6,146 bases of DNA from an uncultured delta proteobacterium (lineage in GTDB: Bacteria; Desulfobacterota; WTBG01; CAIYCZ01): the NCBI GenBank assembly GCA_903924805.1, contig CAIYCZ010000334.1:1-6146 (forward strand). Direction: 5' to 3'. The position numbers and the translations under genes were made by a program. Positions 1 to 4,146 of the stretch are shown here, in pieces (position 1 is the first letter of the stretch; every line of letters starts with the position of its first letter). Below the pieces are notes generated by a model that saw only the letters and a list, made by a program, of their open reading frames with translations, made no database searches and had not been told where the DNA came from.

Positions 1-197
1 AAGTTTGAAGTCAAGCGAAGACCAAATGCGAGGAGAAATAATCGCGGATTACTTTATAGTGGTTGCGAGCCAATGATAGACTGCAATTGAAAAGGAAGCC
101 TACAGTGGACTAAAAGCTAAAGAGAGGAGCTTTTATTGCTTTTTGGATTGCGTGCTTTATAAATCAGTTATGCGAGTTGTATATAGCCAATTATTAG
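1..197. other. Non-coding or unassigned left edge
   Basis: No gene can be supported here. Two plus-strand frames are open from the left edge, ending at TGA codons at 88-90 and 74-76, giving tails of about 29 and 24 residues that I do not recognise; either could be chance or the very end of a gene lying to the left. On the minus strand the stretch lies directly downstream of the FadL-type gene and would hold its 3' untranslated region. It contains one weak stem-loop, listed separately. No tRNA-like cloverleaf, insertion-sequence end or repeat array is seen. Confidence 0.5.
111..135 (-). terminator. Weak stem-loop downstream of the FadL-type gene
   Basis: An 8-bp perfect inverted repeat (TAAAAGCT at 111-118, AGCTTTTA at 128-135) flanks a 9-base loop. 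It lies about 60 bases past the stop codon of the minus-strand FadL-type gene, so it could end that transcript. The stem is A/T-rich with only two G:C pairs, and no long U tract follows it on the minus strand, so it would be a poor intrinsic terminator. On the plus strand the second arm runs into TTTTATTGC, which is no more convincing. It may equally be an mRNA 3'-end structure or chance. Confidence 0.25.
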
Positions 198-1424
198 CTA
201 TGGTGCAAAGGTTATACTCAGTGCTATCATATTGTAAAAATTCTCAAACCTCCCATTAAACCCATCTCTATTAATTTTTACATTCTTGTTTTTGTAATAG
301 CACATAACATTTGCCACATCAAAGGTCCATTTCCCTGTTTTATAGCCAATCCCCATACTGTAAACATATTTATCAGAATCATATAATATAGGATCTTCAT
401 TTTCTTCAGGTACAGGGTTTTCATCAAATTGGTATCCTACGCGAAGTGTGATTGAGTCTGTTGCCTTGTAGCTGAGTCCAAAACAGAAATCATAGGTATC
501 ATGATAATCCCTGATGATTGGGGCTGTGCTTTTTTTCATGATTGCAGGCACCCTTTTATCATAGTTAAGAGCTAATGCATCATATTGACTCCAGTTTATC
601 CAGTACACATCAAATTCTATAGTCCATCTTTCAGTGGGACTGTAGCACAAGCCAGTACCAACAAATCCGGGAAGATCAATATTGATGGAAGCGCCTCCTT
701 CAGGTACCAGCTTTTTAAATAATCTTGGCACATGGAATTCGATATCTCCATCGTAACTCATGTGGACAGTGCTGCGATAAGAACCCCCCCATTTTAGTTT
801 GTCTGTGATTTGATAGAGAAGACCTAAATTGTATGCAAATCCGAAGTCGTTGCCAGCAAATTTGGCCTTACCATCAGGAAAGGGAAAGAGATTGAAGTTT
901 TTTCTCTGTAGGACATCAGAATAAATCACGCTAAAACCCCCAGCTACTGAAAGCTGAGGAGCGACTTGATAGGAAACAACGGGATTTAAAGTAAAAGTCC
1001 TAAGTTCAGCAAATGTAGCAAGATATCTACCCTCCCAGTCCCTTGGCCAGTTGCTTTTCAATCCATAAATAGAATATGACCCAACGCCTATACTCCACTT
1101 ATCATTAAGCTTTTTAGTCGCATAAAAAGTAGGGAGGAAAAAGAAGGAGCTATCCTGATCGGTTTTGTTGCCAGTTTGAGAATTGCGGAATGATGCATCT
1201 AAGAAGAGCATGGTGCCGTCACAGGAATATTGAGTACCCTCAAGCTGGTTAATTGCAGCAGGATTATACAGAACTGCAGATGGGTTCTGCACTTGAGCAG
1301 TGTAAGCAAGACCCATGGATGTTGCCGCTGCATCTTGGTTATAAATTAAGAATCCACCTGCAAAAGCTTGTACCGGTAATAAAAAAGCTACTATAATAAG
1401 AAAGCTAAAAAAACGGTTTTGCAT
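198..1424 (-). CDS. FadL/OmpP1/TodX-family outer membrane transport protein
   Basis: A 408-residue outer-membrane beta-barrel of the FadL family, whose members pass long-chain fatty acids or other hydrophobic compounds (alkanes, aromatics) across the outer membrane. Residues 1-22 form a Sec signal peptide: N3-R4, a hydrophobic core, and AFA before the predicted cleavage at A22/G23. The mature N-terminus carries the family hallmark of a small-residue-rich plug followed by NPSAVLYNPAA (47-57). Further family-like blocks are WEGRY (130-134), TLNPVVSY (145-152), the W-rich strand around 267-280, HDTYDFCFGLSY (308-319) and RVGYQFDENPVP (328-339). The length is normal for FadL. The start is set by the signal peptide; no clear Shine-Dalgarno precedes it. 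The last residues are TFAP, so the chain does not end in the aromatic residue usual for barrel insertion. The gene is visibly more A+T-rich than its neighbours. The family is secure; the substrate is unknown. Confidence 0.9.
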   Translation of the reverse strand: MQNRFFSFLIIVAFLLPVQAFAGGFLIYNQDAAATSMGLAYTAQVQNPSAVLYNPAAINQLEGTQYSCDGTMLFLDASFRNSQTGNKTDQDSSFFFLPTFYATKKLNDKWSIGVGSYSIYGLKSNWPRDWEGRYLATFAELRTFTLNPVVSYQVAPQLSVAGGFSVIYSDVLQRKNFNLFPFPDGKAKFAGNDFGFAYNLGLLYQITDKLKWGGSYRSTVHMSYDGDIEFHVPRLFKKLVPEGGASINIDLPGFVGTGLCYSPTERWTIEFDVYWINWSQYDALALNYDKRVPAIMKKSTAPIIRDYHDTYDFCFGLSYKATDSITLRVGYQFDENPVPEENEDPILYDSDKYVYSMGIGYKTGKWTFDVANVMCYYKNKNVKINRDGFNGRFENFYNMIALSITFAP

Positions 1425-1467
1425 AATCTATAATATAGGATAGTATTCTTGGAAGTTGGATGTTTTG

Positions 1468-1490
1468 ACTGTGTTGCATTTCAACACAGT
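1468..1490. promoter_or_regulatory. Perfect palindrome, candidate repressor operator
   Basis: Nine-base arms ACTGTGTTG (1468-1476) and CAACACAGT (1482-1490) flank the spacer CATTT, with no mismatches. The centre (1479) lies about 55 bases upstream of the FadL-type start codon and sits on the candidate -10 element of that gene, the classic position for a dimeric repressor (TetR, MarR or GntR type). No regulator gene is present in the window. Alternatives: an mRNA hairpin in the 5' leader of the FadL-type transcript, or a terminator read on the plus strand, where only TTTT follows the second arm and no gene ends nearby. The symmetry is seen directly; the operator role is inferred. Confidence 0.5.
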
Positions 1491-1506
1491 TTTCAACCAT
1501 CGTCAA
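1478..1506 (-). promoter_or_regulatory. Candidate sigma70-type promoter for the FadL-type gene
   Basis: On the minus strand TTGACG (1506-1501; 5 of 6 matches to the -35 consensus) is followed after exactly 17 bases by TGAAAT (1483-1478; 4 of 6 to the -10 consensus), which is preceded by TGT, an extended -10 match. Transcription would begin near 1470 and leave a leader of about 45 bases. The -10 element lies inside the palindrome at 1468-1490, so a bound protein would block it. A second A/T-rich element (TATTAT) just before the start codon is too close to the gene unless the mRNA is leaderless. Confidence 0.4.
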
Positions 1507-1509
1507 TCT

Positions 1510-1539
1510 GTTTGAAAAAGTTTAAAAGGAAGTTTAAAC
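1510..1539. repeat. Three phased GTTT(G/A)AA repeats
   Basis: GTTTGAA (1510-1516), GTTTAAA (1520-1526) and GTTTAAA (1532-1538) are spaced 10 and 12 bases start to start, so they face nearly the same side of the helix. The last copy is part of the 8-bp palindrome GTTTAAAC (1532-1539). They lie upstream of the -35 of the FadL-type gene and overlap the candidate -35 of the SDR gene. They could bind an activator or nucleoid protein, or act as an A/T-rich UP element. Short A/T-rich repeats arise easily by chance, so confidence is low. Confidence 0.3.
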
Positions 1540-1550
1540 ATTAATAAAAT
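1522..1550 (+). promoter_or_regulatory. Candidate promoter for the SDR gene
   Basis: TTAAAA (1522-1527; 4 of 6 to the -35 consensus) and TAAAAT (1545-1550; 5 of 6 to the -10 consensus) are separated by 17 bases. Transcription would begin near 1557, giving a leader of about 54 bases before the ATG at 1611. The A/T-rich setting makes chance matches common. The -35 overlaps the GTTTAAA repeats. Confidence 0.3.
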
Positions 1551-1610
1551 CAGGGCGGTCAGGACTATTCGAAATAATATTACATTTGATGGTTTTATTC
1601 GAGTGGAACG

Positions 1611-2549
1611 ATGATTCTCATAACAGGCGCAGCAGGACACATCGGCAAAAGGATGTCCCGCAGGTTTCTTAGAGACGGGATTGATTTTGTGGGAATTGAT
1701 TGCGTTGATAATTTTGAGCTTCCTGAATACCGGTTTGCAAAACTGGATATTCGTGACCCGGCCCTCGGTGACTTCATTGAAAACAATGGGGTGGATTCAA
1801 TAATTCATTTAGCGTTTTGTACTAAGCTGAAGATGGATCCCCGGAAGCGGGATGATATAGATTTAAATGGATCACGCAATATAGCAGAGTGCGCTGTCAT
1901 GAAGGGGGTCAGAAATATCGTATTTGCCAGCAGCGGCTGGGTTTATGGAGACCGGACCAGGCAGGGCGGTTTATATGACCGCGAGGGCACGTACTTGCAT
2001 CCGGCAGATATATATGCTGAAAATAAAGTCAAGGCTGAAGAGATGTTTTTAAAGGTAGCAGATGAGCATGCAATCAATATAGCCATTTTGAGGCTTGCCA
2101 TTGTCTGCTGGGAAGGCGGCGGAGTGGGGCTCGGAGATATGATACGGGCAGCTTCAAAAAGTAGCAGGTTTTTTACCCTGGCAGACAAAAACCCGCCGAT
2201 TCAGCTTGTTCATGTTGATGATATGATTGATGCCGGTGTAACTGCCATTGGCAAAAAGGGCATTTTCGACATTACCTCAGAAGGGACAATGACACTGGTT
2301 GAACTTTTTTATGAGGCAGCAAAACTCGGCGGTGTAAAACCTTCATGCATAAGGCTTCCGGAAAAACCTACCGTTTTTATGGTTGCGGCACTGTGGAAGC
2401 TTAATCTTTGTCCTGTGCCGCCCCTGTATATAAAAATGTATGGCTACGACATAACCAGGGATGTGCACAAAACCCTTGCAGTGCTGGGAAAACCGAAATA
2501 TACCATTCAGCAGATTTTAAAAGAGATTGTTCGCGGGGGAAAAAGCTAA
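1611..2549 (+). CDS. NAD-dependent epimerase/dehydratase (extended SDR family)
   Basis: A 312-residue extended short-chain dehydrogenase/reductase, a soluble oxidoreductase of the group that includes nucleotide-sugar epimerases, dehydratases and 3-beta-hydroxysteroid-type dehydrogenases. The Rossmann fold opens at the first residues: TGAAGHIG (5-12) is the TGxxGxxG dinucleotide motif. D30 at the end of the second strand favours NAD(H) over NADP(H), D46 fits the adenine-contact position, and IHLA (65-68) is the next strand. The catalytic set is S107/S108 in FASSGWVYG and Y135-x3-K139 (YAENK). HVDDM near residue 205 is the usual C-terminal block. The ATG at 1611 is the first Met after an in-frame TGA at 1587-1589 and places the nucleotide motif correctly; GAGTGG at 1601-1606 is a weak ribosome site. 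It is divergent from the FadL-type gene and convergent with rng. Substrate cannot be assigned. Confidence 0.88.
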   Translation: MILITGAAGHIGKRMSRRFLRDGIDFVGIDCVDNFELPEYRFAKLDIRDPALGDFIENNGVDSIIHLAFCTKLKMDPRKRDDIDLNGSRNIAECAVMKGVRNIVFASSGWVYGDRTRQGGLYDREGTYLHPADIYAENKVKAEEMFLKVADEHAINIAILRLAIVCWEGGGVGLGDMIRAASKSSRFFTLADKNPPIQLVHVDDMIDAGVTAIGKKGIFDITSEGTMTLVELFYEAAKLGGVKPSCIRLPEKPTVFMVAALWKLNLCPVPPLYIKMYGYDITRDVHKTLAVLGKPKYTIQQILKEIVRGGKS

Positions 2550-2590
2550 GCGGGGAGTGATACGATGTGTATTAAAGCGGCGGTGTGCCG
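2550..2590. other. Short convergent intergenic gap
   Basis: Only 41 bases lie between the stop codons of the SDR gene (plus) and rng (minus). The only structure is a 4-bp stem (CGGC 2578-2581, GCCG 2587-2590) with a 5-base loop and no U tract on either strand. No convincing bidirectional terminator is visible, so the two transcripts may overlap at their 3' ends. Confidence 0.5.
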
Positions 2591-4117
2591 TTACTGGGAA
2601 TAGATCTCAGATTGCTCATGATGAAAGTCATCCCGTATTTTTATTATAAGTTTTTTCTTGATCTGCCTTTCAAGCTCTTCAATACCATTGCGCTCTTCGT
2701 CATAAAGGAAAGTTGCTACGTCAGGATGCACCAGTACTATGATTTTGCTCCCCAGACTGTTCATTGCTTCCCTGCGTATTGCTCGGAGTATATCATAGCA
2801 AAGCGAAGGAGTTGATCTGATAGTGCCTCTGCCCTCGCAGTAAGGACACGACTCGCCCATCTTGCGGCTCAGATTTTCCCGCACCCGTTTTCTGGTCATC
2901 TCGATTAAACCAAGCTCTGAGATGCTGAGGATATTACTTTTAGCCCTGTCTTTGCTCAGCGCTTCCCTGAATGCCTGGAGGATTTTTTCCCGGTCGCTCT
3001 CCTTTTCCATATCAATAAAGTCAATAATGATAATGCCGCCGAGATTCCTGAGCCTGATCTGATAGGCGATCTCTTTTAACGCCTCGAGGTTTGTTTTAAA
3101 AATGGTGTCCTCAGGGTTTCCCTTGCCGACAAATCGTCCGGTGTTGACATCAATGGCAACAAGTGCTTCTGTCTCTTCAATAACAATATAGCCTCCGGAT
3201 TTGAGCCAGATTCTCTTGCCTAATGCCCGGCTGATTTCCACCTCAACCCCGTATGCATCAAAGATTGGCTCCTCCCGGTCATAATATTCAACGGAGTATT
3301 TGAGCTGGGGCATGTACGTTTCAATAAACTCTATAATACTGTCATAGGTGGACCGGGAATCTACAATGACCCGCTCAACATCTTTGCTGTAGAGGTCTCG
3401 TATTGCTCTCAGAGATATGCTCAGGTCTTCATGAATGAGGCTCGTGACCGGGGCGTTGACCGACCGTTTCTGGATATTTTCCCAGACCCTGAACAAGAAG
3501 TCCATGTCCATGGAGAGTTCCTCTTCATTGGAGCCTTCGCTTGCAGTACGGATGATTAAACCGGCATCCGCAGGTTTTATTCCCTTGACAATTTCTTTGA
3601 GCCGGTTTCGTTCATCTTCATCTTCAATTCTTCGCGAAATGCCTATGTGGTTTACCATGGGCATGTATACGATATAACGGCCGGGAAGAGATATGTGAGA
3701 GGAAATTCTTGAACCTTTCGAACCAATAGGCTCTTTAACGACCTGTACAATGACTTCCTGTCCTTCTGTCAGGAGGTCTTCGATGGGAGGAGAAATTCTG
3801 GATTTTTCGATATCGCCCTGTTCCTGTGTCAGTTCAAGATTTGCCGGGGCATCGGGCGTCCCATTTATCATGGATGCAAACTCTTTATCATCCCGATAGA
3901 CATCAACGACATACAGGAAAGCCGATCGTGAAAGCCCAATATCAACAAATGCCGCCTGCATGCCGGGGAGTACCCTTGAAACTTTCCCCTTATAAATATT
4001 ACCGGTAATCCCCTTGTCTGACTCCCGCTCAATATGCAACTCAGCCAGGATACCGTTTTCCAGAAGGGCCACCCGGGTTTCAAGCGATGTTACATTAATG
4101 ATTAACTCTGAACCCAT
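2591..4117 (-). CDS. rng: Ribonuclease G (RNase E/G family endoribonuclease)
   Basis: A 508-residue single-strand-specific endoribonuclease that matures rRNA 5' ends and starts mRNA decay, preferring 5'-monophosphorylated RNA. The N-terminus (SELIINVTSLETRVALLENG) aligns with E. coli RNase G from the first residues, fixing the ATG at 4117. The S1 domain spans about 36-130 (GNIYKGKVSRVLPGMQAAF at 39-57). R190-T191 in IIRTA match the 5'-monophosphate sensor. The catalytic metal ligands are D323 (AIDVNTG) and D366 (IIDFIDM), 43 residues apart as in E. coli RNase E (D303, D346). C424 and C427 in CPYCEGRG form the Zn-link for dimer contact. There is no long RNase E-type C-terminal degradosome scaffold, hence RNase G. 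The S1 loop after AFL is roughly 20 residues longer than I recall for E. coli RNase G. The gene begins 29 bases after the radical SAM stop codon, with only a weak Shine-Dalgarno, so co-transcription and perhaps translational coupling are likely. Confidence 0.95.
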   Translation of the reverse strand: MGSELIINVTSLETRVALLENGILAELHIERESDKGITGNIYKGKVSRVLPGMQAAFVDIGLSRSAFLYVVDVYRDDKEFASMINGTPDAPANLELTQEQGDIEKSRISPPIEDLLTEGQEVIVQVVKEPIGSKGSRISSHISLPGRYIVYMPMVNHIGISRRIEDEDERNRLKEIVKGIKPADAGLIIRTASEGSNEEELSMDMDFLFRVWENIQKRSVNAPVTSLIHEDLSISLRAIRDLYSKDVERVIVDSRSTYDSIIEFIETYMPQLKYSVEYYDREEPIFDAYGVEVEISRALGKRIWLKSGGYIVIEETEALVAIDVNTGRFVGKGNPEDTIFKTNLEALKEIAYQIRLRNLGGIIIIDFIDMEKESDREKILQAFREALSKDRAKSNILSISELGLIEMTRKRVRENLSRKMGESCPYCEGRGTIRSTPSLCYDILRAIRREAMNSLGSKIIVLVHPDVATFLYDEERNGIEELERQIKKKLIIKIRDDFHHEQSEIYSQ

Positions 4118-4146
4118 GATTCTATGCTCTGCTATGTTATCATCAG

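Larger units (their letters stand above)
1425..1610. other. Divergent intergenic control region
   Basis: These 186 bases separate the start codons of the minus-strand FadL-type gene and the plus-strand SDR gene, so they must hold the promoters of both unless either is transcribed from further away. The stretch is A+T-rich and holds a perfect 23-bp palindrome (1468-1490), three TT(T/C)AAAC-type repeats (1510-1539) and candidate sigma70-type promoters in each direction, listed as separate entries. No small ORF with a convincing ribosome site is seen. Confidence 0.7.

Noticed and set aside
1..90. Plus-strand frames open to the left edge, ending at 76 and 90
   Set aside because: They are too short to judge, with no recognisable sequence; they could be a gene tail, but chance cannot be excluded.
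183..201. Small hairpin ATAGC/GCTAT over the FadL-type stop codon
   Set aside because: It has only five A/T-rich base pairs with a 9-base loop and is not stable enough to call.
1429..1434. TATAAT on the plus strand near the FadL-type start
   Set aside because: There is no acceptable -35 element 16-18 bases upstream, and the spot lies next to the oppositely directed start codon in A/T-rich DNA.
1468..1490. The palindrome as a rho-independent terminator
   Set aside because: Only four T residues follow on the plus strand, where no gene ends, and there is no U tract on the minus strand; its overlap with a promoter favours an operator.
1595..2188. Minus-strand frames of 63 and 81 codons within the SDR gene
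   Set aside because: They are shadows of a gene with a complete SDR motif set.
2585..4008. Several plus-strand frames of 60-80 codons opposite rng
   Set aside because: All lie within a fully intact, motif-rich RNase G gene and have no family features.
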